NCBI GenBank assembly: GCA_023701125.1
Contig: JAMPXO010000001.1
Span: 1 to 64,000 of the forward strand
Source of the DNA: Vicinamibacteria bacterium
Lineage (GTDB): Bacteria; Acidobacteriota; Vicinamibacteria; Fen-336
Length of the DNA stretch: 64,000 bases
Direction of reading: 5' to 3'
In this document: one piece after another, positions 34,726-42,918 of the stretch
How the letters are laid out: each line of letters starts with the position of its first letter
Numbering within the stretch: the stretch's first letter is position 1
Position numbers and translations under genes: made by a program
The notes under the pieces: generated by a model
Databases searched by the model: none
Seen by the model: only the letters and a program-made list of their open reading frames with translations
What the model was told of the DNA's origin: nothing

Positions 34726-35319
34726 ATGGAACGGATGGAAGGGCCCGATGACGCGGAACTGTCCCGGGCGCGCGCAGGCGACGCGGAAGCGTTCCGCCGC
34801 CTGGTCGAGCGCCACGCCCGGGGTGTGTTCCGGCTCGCCTTCCGGATGCTCGGCAACGAGCAGGACGCGGAGGACGTGGTGCAGGAGACGTTCCTGAAGG
34901 CGTGGTCGCGGCTCCACCAGTTCGAGGCCCGCTCGAGTTTCGGCGCCTGGCTGCGGCGGATCGCCGCCAACTGCGCCTACGACACGCTGCGGCGGCGCAA
35001 GCGCACGCCGCTCGCTGCCGGGCCGTGGACGGACGACGAAGGCGGCGAGATCGACCCGTTGCAGGAGTTGCCGAGCCCGACCCCCTCGGCCGATCGCGAG
35101 CTGTGGGGCGCGCAGTTGCGGGCCCGGCTGGGCGCCGCCCTGCACGCCTTGTCGCCGCTGGAGCGGGCCGCCTTCACGCTGCGTCACCTCGAGGAGCGGC
35201 CGATCGCCGAGATCGCGCGCGCCCTCGGCTGCGACGACAACAACGCCAAGCAGAGCGTGTTCCGCGCGGTGCGCAAGTTGCGGCGGGCGCTCTCTCCGGC
35301 CTTCCCGGTGACGCCATGA
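34726..35319 (+). CDS. ECF-type RNA polymerase sigma factor
   Basis: A 197-residue sigma-70 family factor. Region 2 is at about 15-85 (FRRLVERHARGVFRLAFRML, NEQDAEDVVQETFLKAWSRL, then FGAWLRRIAANCAYDTLRRR). Region 4 is at about 130-185 (ALSPLERAAFTLRHLEERPI, AEIARALGCDDNNAKQSVFR). It directs polymerase to an extracytoplasmic-stress or envelope regulon. Its stop overlaps the next gene's ATG (ATGA), the classic sigma/anti-sigma arrangement. It starts about 60 bases from the divergent kinase gene. Confidence 0.93.
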   Translation: MERMEGPDDAELSRARAGDAEAFRRLVERHARGVFRLAFRMLGNEQDAEDVVQETFLKAWSRLHQFEARSSFGAWLRRIAANCAYDTLRRRKRTPLAAGPWTDDEGGEIDPLQELPSPTPSADRELWGAQLRARLGAALHALSPLERAAFTLRHLEERPIAEIARALGCDDNNAKQSVFRAVRKLRRALSPAFPVTP

Positions 35320-36050
35320 ACCACCCGAACGACGACGCGCTGCTGGTGGCCATGTGGGACGAGCCCGGCGCAGACGCGGAGCGGGCCCACCTGGCGGGCT
35401 GTGCGACCTGTCGGGAGCGGGTCGCTGCCCTGCGCGCCGTGCTCGACGCCGCCGGCGAGGACGTGCCCGAGCGCGGCCCCGACTACGGGGCGCAGGTCTG
35501 GGCCCGGCTCGCGCCGCAACTGCCGGCCCGACCCGTGCCCGTTCCCGCCCCGCCCCGTCGGCTGGTCTCGTTCCACCGTTTCGCCTCGTTCGGCGCGCTG
35601 GCCGCCAGCCTGCTCGCCGCCTTCCTGATTGGCCGCCACACGGCTCCCCTGCCACCGCCCGTGCCAGTGGTCGAAACGCAGGTGCGCGAGCGGGTGCTGC
35701 TGGTCGCAGTCGGCGACCACCTCGAGCGCTCGCGGGTGCTGCTGGTGGAGTGGATGAACGAGGCCGAGGGCGGCGCGCCGCACGGCGCGGAGGAGCTGCT
35801 ACGCACCAACCGGCTGTACCGGGCGAGCGCTGAGCGCGGCGGCGACGCCGACGTCGCGGACGTGCTGCTGGAGCTGGAGCGCACGCTGCTGGAGATCGCG
35901 CGAGCGCCCGAGTTCGGCCCGGCGGAGCGCGCGGAACTGCAGGCCCGGATCGAGCGCCGCGGCACGTTGTTCAAGGTCCGGGTGCTGGGCGAGCAGGTCC
36001 GCCAGCGCCAGGCCCGCCCGGCCGTCGAAGCGCCGGTGCAGGAGAGCTGA
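35316..36050 (+). CDS. Anti-sigma factor with HxxxCxxC zinc-binding motif
   Basis: A 244-residue protein. The N-terminal anti-sigma domain carries AHLAGCATCRERV (about 24-36), the H-x3-C-x2-C zinc motif of ZAS anti-sigma factors. One membrane helix lies at about 88-105 (FGALAASLLAAFLIGR). The external C-terminal domain of about 130 residues is helical and charged, and of no known family. It should hold the preceding ECF factor at the membrane until a signal is sensed outside. It overlaps the sigma gene by four bases and the HEAT-repeat gene by one base (TGATG), so all three are stoichiometrically coupled. Confidence 0.88.
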   Translation: MNHPNDDALLVAMWDEPGADAERAHLAGCATCRERVAALRAVLDAAGEDVPERGPDYGAQVWARLAPQLPARPVPVPAPPRRLVSFHRFASFGALAASLLAAFLIGRHTAPLPPPVPVVETQVRERVLLVAVGDHLERSRVLLVEWMNEAEGGAPHGAEELLRTNRLYRASAERGGDADVADVLLELERTLLEIARAPEFGPAERAELQARIERRGTLFKVRVLGEQVRQRQARPAVEAPVQES

Positions 36051-37255
36051 TGATGATGAACCGACGAACCGTCCGCCTGGTCTTGCTGCTCGGCCTCGGC
36101 CTGGCCGTTCCCGCCGGCGCAGAGGAGACTCCTGCGGAGAAGCAGGCCGCGCACTACGACGAGGGCACGGCCGCCCTCGACGAGCGCCGCTACGCCCGCG
36201 CGGTGGAGGCCTTCGCCGCCGCGGCTCGCCTCGCTGGGCCGCGCCAGGACGGGGCGCTGTACTGGAAGGCGTGGGCGCTCTCGCGCCAGGGCCAGCCCAG
36301 CGAGGCGCTGCAGGCGCTGGCCGAGCTGCAGCGCGCCCACCCGCAGAGCCGCTGGATCGGCGACGCGCGGGCGCTGGAGGTCGAGATCCGCGGCCAGGCG
36401 GGCGCCGCGACGCGGCCCGAGAGCGAAGACGACGAGGACCTGAAGCTGCTGGCGCTCAACTCGCTGATCGACGCCGACCCGGCCACCGCGCTGCCGCTGC
36501 TGCGCAAGCTGCTGACGGGCAAGAGCTCGCCGCAGATGCGCGAGCGCGCGCTGTTCGTGCTCTCCCAGCAGCAGGCGCCGGAAGCCCGCGCGCTGCTGCG
36601 CGAGATCGCCGGCGGCCGCGCCAACCCCGACCTGCAGCGCGACGCGATCCGCTTCCTGGCCCTGCACGCGGGCCGCAAGGACGCGGGCGCCGAGCTGGCG
36701 GCGATCTACGCCCAGTCGCGCGACCCCGAGGTCCGGGAGGCCGTGCTCCAGGGCTTCATGCTGGCCGGCCAGCGCGCCCCACTGTTGGAGCTGGCACGCA
36801 AGGAACCGGACCCCGAGCTGCGCGGCATCGCGGTCCGCCAGCTCGGCCTGATGGGCGCCCACGCGGAGCTGCAGGCGCTGTACCGCAGCGAGACCGTGGT
36901 CGCGGTCCGCGAGGAGATCCTGCAGGCGTTCGGCATCGGCGGCGCCGTCGACCCGCTCCTGGAGGTGGCGCGGTCCGAGACGGACCCGACCCTGCGCGCG
37001 GCGGCGATCCGCGCCCTGGGCCTCGCCGGCCGCCGCGCGGGCGCGCTGCTGGAGACGCTCTACGCGAGCGAGCGCGACGCGGAGGTCAAGACGGAGGTGC
37101 TGCGCGCGCTGATGATCCAGCAGAACGACAAGGCGCTGATTGCCATCGCCCGCGCCGAGAAGGACCCGGAGCTGCGCCAGGAAGCGGTGCGCACGCTGGG
37201 CCTGCTGCGCACCCCCGCGGCGAGGGCCTACCTGCTGGAACTGCTCGAGAAGTAG
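36050..37255 (+). CDS. Exported TPR/HEAT-repeat protein of the sigma operon
   Basis: A 401-residue protein. A signal peptide spans about 1-25 (cleaved after PAGA, before EETP). A TPR-like pair is at about 28-110, followed by roughly nine HEAT/PBS-lyase-like repeats from 125 to 398, each with the RxxAxRALGLxG or VRxxALxxF pattern (for example LRAAAIRALGLAGRRAGALL, ELRQEAVRTLGLLRTPAARA). It is probably a periplasmic scaffold. Because it is in the sigma/anti-sigma operon it may interact with the external anti-sigma domain or be an autoregulated output. Three ATG codons in a row make the exact start uncertain by up to two residues. Confidence 0.82.
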   Translation: MMMNRRTVRLVLLLGLGLAVPAGAEETPAEKQAAHYDEGTAALDERRYARAVEAFAAAARLAGPRQDGALYWKAWALSRQGQPSEALQALAELQRAHPQSRWIGDARALEVEIRGQAGAATRPESEDDEDLKLLALNSLIDADPATALPLLRKLLTGKSSPQMRERALFVLSQQQAPEARALLREIAGGRANPDLQRDAIRFLALHAGRKDAGAELAAIYAQSRDPEVREAVLQGFMLAGQRAPLLELARKEPDPELRGIAVRQLGLMGAHAELQALYRSETVVAVREEILQAFGIGGAVDPLLEVARSETDPTLRAAAIRALGLAGRRAGALLETLYASERDAEVKTEVLRALMIQQNDKALIAIARAEKDPELRQEAVRTLGLLRTPAARAYLLELLEK

Positions 37256-37277
37256 GGGCGCCCGTCGTCGTGTGGAT

Positions 37278-37655
37278 TCAGCCTCGGATCGGTTTGGGGT
37301 GGCCCTGGTCGTCGACGGCGACCAGCACGACTTCGGCTTCGGTGACCTTGACCTTTTCGCCGGACCCCGCGCCCCAGCGCTCCGCTTCGACGCTGACCTT
37401 GACCGTGACCGACGTGCGGCCGATGCGCAGGGTCTCCGTGTAGAGGCTGACGATGTCGCCGAGGAACACCGGCTCGTGGAACTCGACCTCGCGCATCGCC
37501 TTGGTGACGTAGCGCAGCGGCGCCACCTTGCGGGCCTCGACGGCGGAGGCGAGGTCGATGTGGGACAGGATCACGCCGCCGAAGATGGTGCCGTAGGCGT
37601 TGGTGTCCTTCGGCAGCAGCAGCACCTTGATCGCCGGGACGCGTTCGTCCGCCAT
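37278..37655 (-). CDS. Acyl-CoA thioesterase, hotdog fold (YciA/BFIT-like)
   Basis: A 125-residue single hotdog-fold thioesterase. The conserved helix start is PKDTNAYGTIFGGVILSHID, where N-x-x-G-x-x-F/I-G-G marks YciA-type enzymes. Later strands include AMREVEFHEPVFLGDIVSLY. It hydrolyses acyl-CoA (chain length unknown) in the cytoplasm. It has the usual length. GGAGGCGAGG precedes the ATG. It lies 26 bases after the M28 peptidase gene at the end of a nine-gene minus-strand run. Confidence 0.88.
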   Translation of the reverse strand: MADERVPAIKVLLLPKDTNAYGTIFGGVILSHIDLASAVEARKVAPLRYVTKAMREVEFHEPVFLGDIVSLYTETLRIGRTSVTVKVSVEAERWGAGSGEKVKVTEAEVVLVAVDDQGHPKPIRG

Positions 37656-37681
37656 TCCTCGCCTCCTGCCCTCGCGACGGC

Positions 37682-39319
37682 CTATTTCGCGGCTGCCGGG
37701 GTCGCCGTGGCCGCCGGAGCCGCTGGCTGCGCCGGCGGGTCCTTCGGCATCGGCTTGCGCGGCAGTCGCTCCGGCCGGTTCGCCGCCTGCCAGACGAAGC
37801 CCGCCATCACCGCCGCCGCCTGCTTGAGGTCCGCCTCCTGCAGGCGGTCGTACTCGTCGAGGTTGCGGTGGTGCATGCGGCTCTCGTACTCCACTTCGTC
37901 CTGGATGAACTGGAAGCCGGGCACGCCGACGTCGTCGAACGCCACGTGGTCGGTGGACCCGGTGTCGCGCAGCGTGACGGCGGTCGCGCCGAGGTCGTGG
38001 TAGGGCTCGAGCCAGCGCTCGAACAGCTTCGCCGCGGCCACGTTCTGCTGCGCGTAGATGCCGCGGATCTTGCCGCCGCCGTTGTCGAAGTTGAAGTAGG
38101 CGGAGACGAGCGCGTGCTCCGGCAGCACCGTCAGCGGGCCGGTCGGCCGCTGCATCCACGGCGGCGTGTCGCTCGGCGGCGCCGGCGGGCGGCTGGCGAG
38201 GTGCTTCGAGACGTACGCGCGCGCGCCGAGCAGGCCCTGCTCCTCGCCGCTCCACAGCGCGACCCGGATCGTGCGCTTCGGGGTCAGGCCGAGCGACTTG
38301 AGGATGCGCACCGCCTCCATCGCGACCGCGACGCCGGCGGCGTTGTCGGCTGCGCCGGTGCCCGCGTGCCACGAGTCGATGTGGCCGCCGAGCATCACCA
38401 CCTCGCCGCGCTTGTCGGAGCCGGGCAGGTCGGCGAGCACGTTGGTCGGCATCGTCTCGGGCGCGGTGAACTTGACCTTGACGTCGACCTCGACCTCGAC
38501 CTCGCGGCCGGCCTGGGCGAGGCGGGCGAGGCGGTTCCACTGCTCGGCGCGGACGTGCAGCCACGGCACGCCCGGGTCGCCCTTCTCGCGCGGGCGGCCG
38601 CCCGTGGTCGAGACCTGGCCGGCGGTGCCGGCCGGCTCGAGCACCGCGAGCACCTTCTCGGCGACCAGGAACGCCGCGATCTTGTTGCGCAGCGCGAAGC
38701 GGCGCATGAACTGGGCGCGGCGCGCCGGGTCGATCGCGCGGCGGCCGGCGGTGTCGAACGCCTCCAGCTCGTCGAGTTCCTGCTCCGTGTAGCGGTCGAG
38801 GGTCGGCTTGTCGCCGAGCGGGATCGGCACCACCTCGCCCATCAGCAGCACCTTGCCGGCGAGCTTGCCCTTCTGGGCGGTCATGTCCTCTTCGCTCTCG
38901 ATCTTGGCGACGACCGCGAGCCCGCGCAGCGGGCCGTCCGTGCCGGGCGCCCACGCCCGCGGCACCACGGTCAGCGGCGCCGCCCACGGCTTGGTCTGGT
39001 GGGCCGCGGCACGCTCCATCGACCAGCCCTCGCCAAACGGGCCCCAGGGCTCGAGCTGGGCGTTGACCAGGCCCCACGAGGCCAGCTTCTCCTTCGCCCA
39101 GGCGTTGGCTCTCTCCGCTTCTGGCGAAGCGGTCAGCCGCGGGCCGAAGCCATCGGTCAGCTCGCGGGCGAGGTCCATCACCTGCGATCGCGCGAACGCC
39201 TCCTGGCGGATGCGGGTCGCGATCTCGAGGTCGACCGCCTCTTCGGCGGCGGCGAGCGGCGCGGCCGTCGCCAGTTGCAGCACGGCGGCCAGGGCGACGA
39301 GGCGGCGGGCGGTGTTCAT
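37682..39319 (-). CDS. Secreted M28-family zinc peptidase with PA-like insert
   Basis: A 545-residue protein. A signal peptide spans 1-25 (MNTARRLVALAAVLQLATAA, cleavage near AAA-EE). A protease-associated-like region lies at about 125-260. The M28 catalytic core begins GGHIDSWHAGTGAADNAAGV (zinc ligands His and Asp), then RTIRVALWSGEEQGLLGARA with the catalytic and ligand Glu pair, DTGSTDHVAFDDVGVPGFQF, and a final zinc His in YESRMHHRNLDEYDRL. It is probably a broad aminopeptidase or carboxypeptidase in the periplasm. The C-terminus is Pro/Ala-rich. It follows the metallo-beta-lactamase gene by 22 bases. Confidence 0.9.
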   Translation of the reverse strand: MNTARRLVALAAVLQLATAAPLAAAEEAVDLEIATRIRQEAFARSQVMDLARELTDGFGPRLTASPEAERANAWAKEKLASWGLVNAQLEPWGPFGEGWSMERAAAHQTKPWAAPLTVVPRAWAPGTDGPLRGLAVVAKIESEEDMTAQKGKLAGKVLLMGEVVPIPLGDKPTLDRYTEQELDELEAFDTAGRRAIDPARRAQFMRRFALRNKIAAFLVAEKVLAVLEPAGTAGQVSTTGGRPREKGDPGVPWLHVRAEQWNRLARLAQAGREVEVEVDVKVKFTAPETMPTNVLADLPGSDKRGEVVMLGGHIDSWHAGTGAADNAAGVAVAMEAVRILKSLGLTPKRTIRVALWSGEEQGLLGARAYVSKHLASRPPAPPSDTPPWMQRPTGPLTVLPEHALVSAYFNFDNGGGKIRGIYAQQNVAAAKLFERWLEPYHDLGATAVTLRDTGSTDHVAFDDVGVPGFQFIQDEVEYESRMHHRNLDEYDRLQEADLKQAAAVMAGFVWQAANRPERLPRKPMPKDPPAQPAAPAATATPAAAK

Positions 39320-39341
39320 CGTCTCTCCGTATCGGGAAGCG

Positions 39342-39983
39342 TCAGAAGTCCTGCAGGAACGGGTTGCGGCGGCGCTCGCGGCCGATCGTCGTCTCCGGCC
39401 CGTGGCCGGTGATGACCCGCGTGCGGTCGTCGAGGGTGAGCAGGCGGTCGCGGATCGACGCCAGCTCCTGATCGAAGTCGCCGCCGGGCAGGTCGGTGCG
39501 GCCGACGCTGCCGGCGAACAGGGTGTCGCCCGCGATCAGCAGCGGCTCGGCGCCCGCGAAGTGGAAGCACAGGCTGCCCGGCGTGTGACCGGGCGTGTGC
39601 AGCGTCTCGGCCGCGACGGCGCCGGCCTTGACGACGTCGCCGTGCTCGAGGTGCTCGTCGACGGTCGCCCGCTCGGGCGCCGCCAGCATGCCGCCCAGCC
39701 ACGACGCCTGCACGTCGAGCATCTCGTAGAGCGGGACGTCGCCGCGGTGCAGCATCAGCTTGGCACCGGTCGCGTCCTTCAGCGCCACGATGCCGCCGAC
39801 GTGGTCGATGTGGGTGTGGGTGATCAGGATCGCCGTGCAGCGCAGGCCGTGGCGGCGCAGCACCGCCTGCACCCGCGCGGGCTCGTCGCCGGGGTCGATC
39901 ACCAGCGCCTCGCCGGAAGCGGGGTCCGCGATCACGGCGCAGTTGCACTGCAGCAGCCCGACGGGAAAGGTCTCGACCAGCAT
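39342..39983 (-). CDS. Metallo-beta-lactamase-fold hydrolase, glyoxalase II-like
   Basis: A 213-residue binuclear metallohydrolase. It has the THTHIDHVGG metal motif at about 56-65 (H-x-H-x-D-H), HTPGHTPGSLCF (next His ligand), AGDTLFAGSVGRTDLPGG (bridging Asp) and VITGHGPETT (last His). The pattern is that of the glyoxalase II-like subgroup (YcbL/GloB2 type). It lacks the C-terminal substrate domain of classical glyoxalase II. It is probably a cytoplasmic thioester hydrolase. It begins 13 bases after the PAP2 gene stop. Confidence 0.9.
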   Translation of the reverse strand: MLVETFPVGLLQCNCAVIADPASGEALVIDPGDEPARVQAVLRRHGLRCTAILITHTHIDHVGGIVALKDATGAKLMLHRGDVPLYEMLDVQASWLGGMLAAPERATVDEHLEHGDVVKAGAVAAETLHTPGHTPGSLCFHFAGAEPLLIAGDTLFAGSVGRTDLPGGDFDQELASIRDRLLTLDDRTRVITGHGPETTIGRERRRNPFLQDF

Positions 39984-39992
39984 CGAGATCGA

Positions 39993-39998
39993 ATCCTA
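39993..39998 (-). promoter_or_regulatory. Putative internal -10 for the metallo-hydrolase gene
   Basis: TAGGAT on the minus strand, overlapping the PAP2 stop codon, predicts a start at 39986, three bases before the ATG at 39983. Confidence 0.35.
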
Positions 39999-40835
39999 CG
40001 CGAGTCGGAGTCTGCGCAGCGCGAGCAGCGTGAGCGCCCCCGCCAGCAACCCGGCCAGCGCGTCGACGAGGTAGTGGAAACCGCCGTAGACGGTGCCGAA
40101 CGTCAGCAGCGTCGAGAGCACGCCGAGCCCGACGCCGAGCGGGCGCGACTCGCGGAAGGCGGCGACGCTCGCGACCAGCGACGCGGCGACGTGCGACGAG
40201 GGGAACGCGGTGCCCCACGCCGAGCCGCCCTCCAGCAGGCGATGGGTCAGTTGCGCGAGTGCCGTCTCGGCCGCGGGCCCCGACACCGGCGGCAGCACGT
40301 AGCGTGGGCCGGCGACGGGCAGCAGCAGGAAGACGACGTAGCAGGCGTAGAACGCCGCCATCACCGCGGTTACCACGCGGCGCGCGCCGGCGCGGTTGCC
40401 CTGCGCCCAGGGCCCCAGCGGCGCCGCGGCCAGAATCAGGTAGTAGGAGAGATAGCCGCCGTGGAGCAGCGTCGACAGCCACGGCCACGGCGCCGCCGCC
40501 ATCCAGGTGCGCGAGGGCTGGCCGCCGAACAACGCCGCCTCCCACGCCTGTGCCTCGAGGTCGAACGACAGGCCATGGACGCGGTTGAGCGCGCCGACCT
40601 GCTGATAGAGGGCGAACAGCGCCAGCAGCGGGTAGAAGTCACCGCAGAACGCAGCCGCACCGCCGCGCCTCCGCAGCCACGGCGCGAGGCCGGCGACCGC
40701 GGCCAGCGCCAGCGCCGCCAGCAGTTGCAGCGCCGCGTCCGCACCGGTCACGCCCTTCCACGGCAGGGCGCCGGCGACGAACAGCGCGTAGGCGATGCTC
40801 AGCCGGTCGAGGGGCGCGAGGCCGTTCACAACCAT
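39996..40835 (-). CDS. PAP2-superfamily membrane protein, AUR1/inositolphosphotransferase-like
   Basis: A 279-residue integral membrane protein with six or seven helices. Phosphatase motifs are placed late, as in the PAP2_3/AUR1-like subgroup: VAGPRYVLPP, TAFPSSHVAASLVAS (PSxH core) and VYGGFHYLVDALAGLLAG (G-x3-Y-x2-D). AUR1-type enzymes move a phospho-head group onto ceramide or diacylglycerol, while others are lipid phosphatases. The ATG (40835) overlaps the upstream SDR stop by ten bases; a GTG two codons later is an alternative start. Its coupling to the SDR and GNAT genes is the basis for the sphingolipid hypothesis. Confidence 0.82.
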   Translation of the reverse strand: MVVNGLAPLDRLSIAYALFVAGALPWKGVTGADAALQLLAALALAAVAGLAPWLRRRGGAAAFCGDFYPLLALFALYQQVGALNRVHGLSFDLEAQAWEAALFGGQPSRTWMAAAPWPWLSTLLHGGYLSYYLILAAAPLGPWAQGNRAGARRVVTAVMAAFYACYVVFLLLPVAGPRYVLPPVSGPAAETALAQLTHRLLEGGSAWGTAFPSSHVAASLVASVAAFRESRPLGVGLGVLSTLLTFGTVYGGFHYLVDALAGLLAGALTLLALRRLRLA

Positions 40836-41794
40836 CCGGCCTCCCGATAGGCGGCGGCCGTCTGCTGCAGACCCGCCTCGAGCGAGGTCGCCGCCCGCCA
40901 GCCCGCATCGCGGGCGAGCGCTTCCGACGAGCAGGTCCACGCCGGCGCCAGCAGCTCGGGCGCCTTCTCCGGCGACAGCACGCTCGGCAGGCCGGTCAGT
41001 CGCGACCAGGCCCCCGCGACCGCGAGCACGCCGCGCACGACGGGCGCCGGCAGCGGCAGCAGCCGCGGCTCGCGACCCACGGCGCGACCGATCGCGGCGA
41101 TCAGCTCGCGCTGGCGGACGACCTCGGGCCCGGCCGCGTGGTAGGTGCCGCCGAGCGCCGCCGTCGCGACGGCCGCGCGCAGCAGCGCCTCGGCGAGATC
41201 CGGCGCGTAGACGAGCGAGAGCTGCTGTGAGCCGTCGCCGAGCAGCGGCGCCAGGCCCGTGCGGGCGAGCCGGAACAGGCGCAGGAACTCGCGGTCGCCC
41301 GGACCGTACACGGCGGGCGGGCGCACGATCACGAACGGGACCCCGGACTCGCGCACCGCGTCTTCGCCGGCTCGCTTGCTCTCGCCGTAGGGCGTGACCG
41401 GGCGCGGCGGACCGCTCTCGCCGATCGACTCGCCCGGCCGCGACGGACCGGTCACCGCCAGCGACGAGACGTGGACGAGGCGCCCGACCTGCGCCAGCGC
41501 CGCGGCGCGGGCGACGGCCGCCGCGCCATCGGCATTGACCGCGAAGAACTCCGCGCGCGAGGGCGCGGCCACGGCGCCGGCGACGTGGAACACGACGTCG
41601 GCGCCTGCGACCAGCCGGCGCAGCGCGTCCGCATCCGCGAGCGCGCCTGCGACCAGCGTGCAGCCGAGCCCCGACAGGGCCGCGCCGCGGGCCGGATCTC
41701 GCACCAGTGCCGCCACCGCGTGCCCGTCGCGGCGCAGCGCCCGAGCGAGGTGGTGGCCGACGAAGCCGCTGCCGCCCGTCAGCGCGACTCTCAC
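40826..41794 (-). CDS. Extended SDR, NAD-dependent epimerase/dehydratase family
   Basis: A 322-residue NAD(P)-dependent enzyme. The Rossmann start is VALTGGSGFVGHHLARAL (3-20) and the active site VSSLAVTG with YGESKRAGED (Tyr-x3-Lys). VRPPAVYGPGDREF follows the catalytic motif. The C-terminus PEKAPELLAPAWTCSSEALA, DAGWRAATSLEAGL, ending GWL is the type seen in dihydroflavonol-reductase/3-beta-HSD-like SDRs and in bacterial ceramide reductase candidates. The GTG start overlaps the GNAT gene stop (GTGA), so the two proteins are made together. The substrate is not determined; ketone reduction on a lipid is the favoured idea. Confidence 0.82.
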   Translation of the reverse strand: MRVALTGGSGFVGHHLARALRRDGHAVAALVRDPARGAALSGLGCTLVAGALADADALRRLVAGADVVFHVAGAVAAPSRAEFFAVNADGAAAVARAAALAQVGRLVHVSSLAVTGPSRPGESIGESGPPRPVTPYGESKRAGEDAVRESGVPFVIVRPPAVYGPGDREFLRLFRLARTGLAPLLGDGSQQLSLVYAPDLAEALLRAAVATAALGGTYHAAGPEVVRQRELIAAIGRAVGREPRLLPLPAPVVRGVLAVAGAWSRLTGLPSVLSPEKAPELLAPAWTCSSEALARDAGWRAATSLEAGLQQTAAAYREAGWL

Positions 41795-42918
41795 CCGCGG
41801 CCGATCGCCTTCTCGTACACGCGGTAGGTCTTGTACGGCTCGAAGCCCATCCGCACCAGCGCGTTGCGCATCAGGGGGTTGTCCTCGAGCACCCAGCCGG
41901 CCTCCGCCCAGCGCACGCCGCGGGCGCGGCCGTTCTCCCAGATCCGCGCGTAGAGCAGCGCGTCGAGGCCGCGGCGGTGCCACTCGGGCAGGGCGCCGAG
42001 GATGATCACCCGCACGCGGTCGATGCGGCGCGCCGCCCACAACACCTTGAGGATGCCGGGGAACAGCCGGCCCGACGGGTTCTTGCGCAGCGCCACGTTG
42101 AGGTCGGGCAGCGCGACCGCGACACCGACCGTCTGGCCGTCGACCTCCGCGAACAGCGCGAGGGCCGGGTCGACCACGGGCAGCAGCTGCTTCGCGAGGT
42201 GCTCCATCTCGCGGTCCGTGAACGGCACGAAGCCCCAGTTGTGCTCCCAGGCCGCGTTGTAGACCTGCTTGACGCGCGCCAGCTCGGCCGCGATCCGCTT
42301 CTTGTCGAGCGAGCGCACGCGCACGCCGTAGCGCTCCTGGACCCGGCGCGCGCCGGCGATCAGCCGCTCCGGCACGCCGTGCTCCCAGGTCTGATAGGCG
42401 TACAGGTCGCGAGCCCGGGCCAGGCCGTGGGCTTCGAGCAGGCCGGCGTAGCGCGGCGGGTTGTGCGGCATCATCAACGCGGCCGGGGTCTCGAAGCCCT
42501 CGACCAGCAGGCCCGCCTCGTCGTTCATCGACGGGCTGACCGGGCCGCGCATCGCGTCGCAGCCGCGGTCGCGCAGCCAGCCCTCGGCAGCCTGCAGCAG
42601 CGCCGCAGCGGCCTCGGCGTCGTCCTCGCACTCGAAGAAGCCGAAGAAGCCGACGCGGTCGGCGTGGACCTCGTTGTGGCGGCGGTTGACGATGGCGCCG
42701 ACGCGGCCGACCACGCGCCGCCCGCGGCGGGCCAGGAACAGCTCCAGGTCCGCGTGCTCGTAGAACGGGTTGCGTCGCGGGTCGACCAGGTCGCGCGCGT
42801 CGCGGCGCAGCATCGGCGCCCAGCCCGGGTCGCCGTCGTACAGGCGATACGGCAGCGCCACGAACTCCCGGCGCTCCGCCGGGCGGCGGACCGAGCCGAC
42901 GAGGAGTGCCTGGCTCAG
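41791..42918 (-). CDS. GNAT-fold acyltransferase-like protein (bacterial ceramide-synthase-like candidate)
   Basis: A protein of about 375 residues with the two-part GNAT-like family pattern FVALPYRLYDGDPGWAPMLR at the N-terminus, FLARRGRRVVGRVGAIVNRR, DAMRGPVSPSMNDEAGLLVE in the middle, and a second GNAT half ending AGWVLEDNPLMRNALVRMGF. Such proteins are often labelled N-acetyltransferase; related GNAT-fold proteins act as ceramide synthase in Caulobacter-type bacteria (known family), which here is inference. No ATG, GTG or TTG lies in frame near the expected N-terminus. A CTG at 42918 that overlaps the upstream stop (CTGA) fits best. GTG 42861 would remove the conserved FxALP motif. Confidence 0.72.
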   Translation of the reverse strand: MSQALLVGSVRRPAERREFVALPYRLYDGDPGWAPMLRRDARDLVDPRRNPFYEHADLELFLARRGRRVVGRVGAIVNRRHNEVHADRVGFFGFFECEDDAEAAAALLQAAEGWLRDRGCDAMRGPVSPSMNDEAGLLVEGFETPAALMMPHNPPRYAGLLEAHGLARARDLYAYQTWEHGVPERLIAGARRVQERYGVRVRSLDKKRIAAELARVKQVYNAAWEHNWGFVPFTDREMEHLAKQLLPVVDPALALFAEVDGQTVGVAVALPDLNVALRKNPSGRLFPGILKVLWAARRIDRVRVIILGALPEWHRRGLDALLYARIWENGRARGVRWAEAGWVLEDNPLMRNALVRMGFEPYKTYRVYEKAIGRG

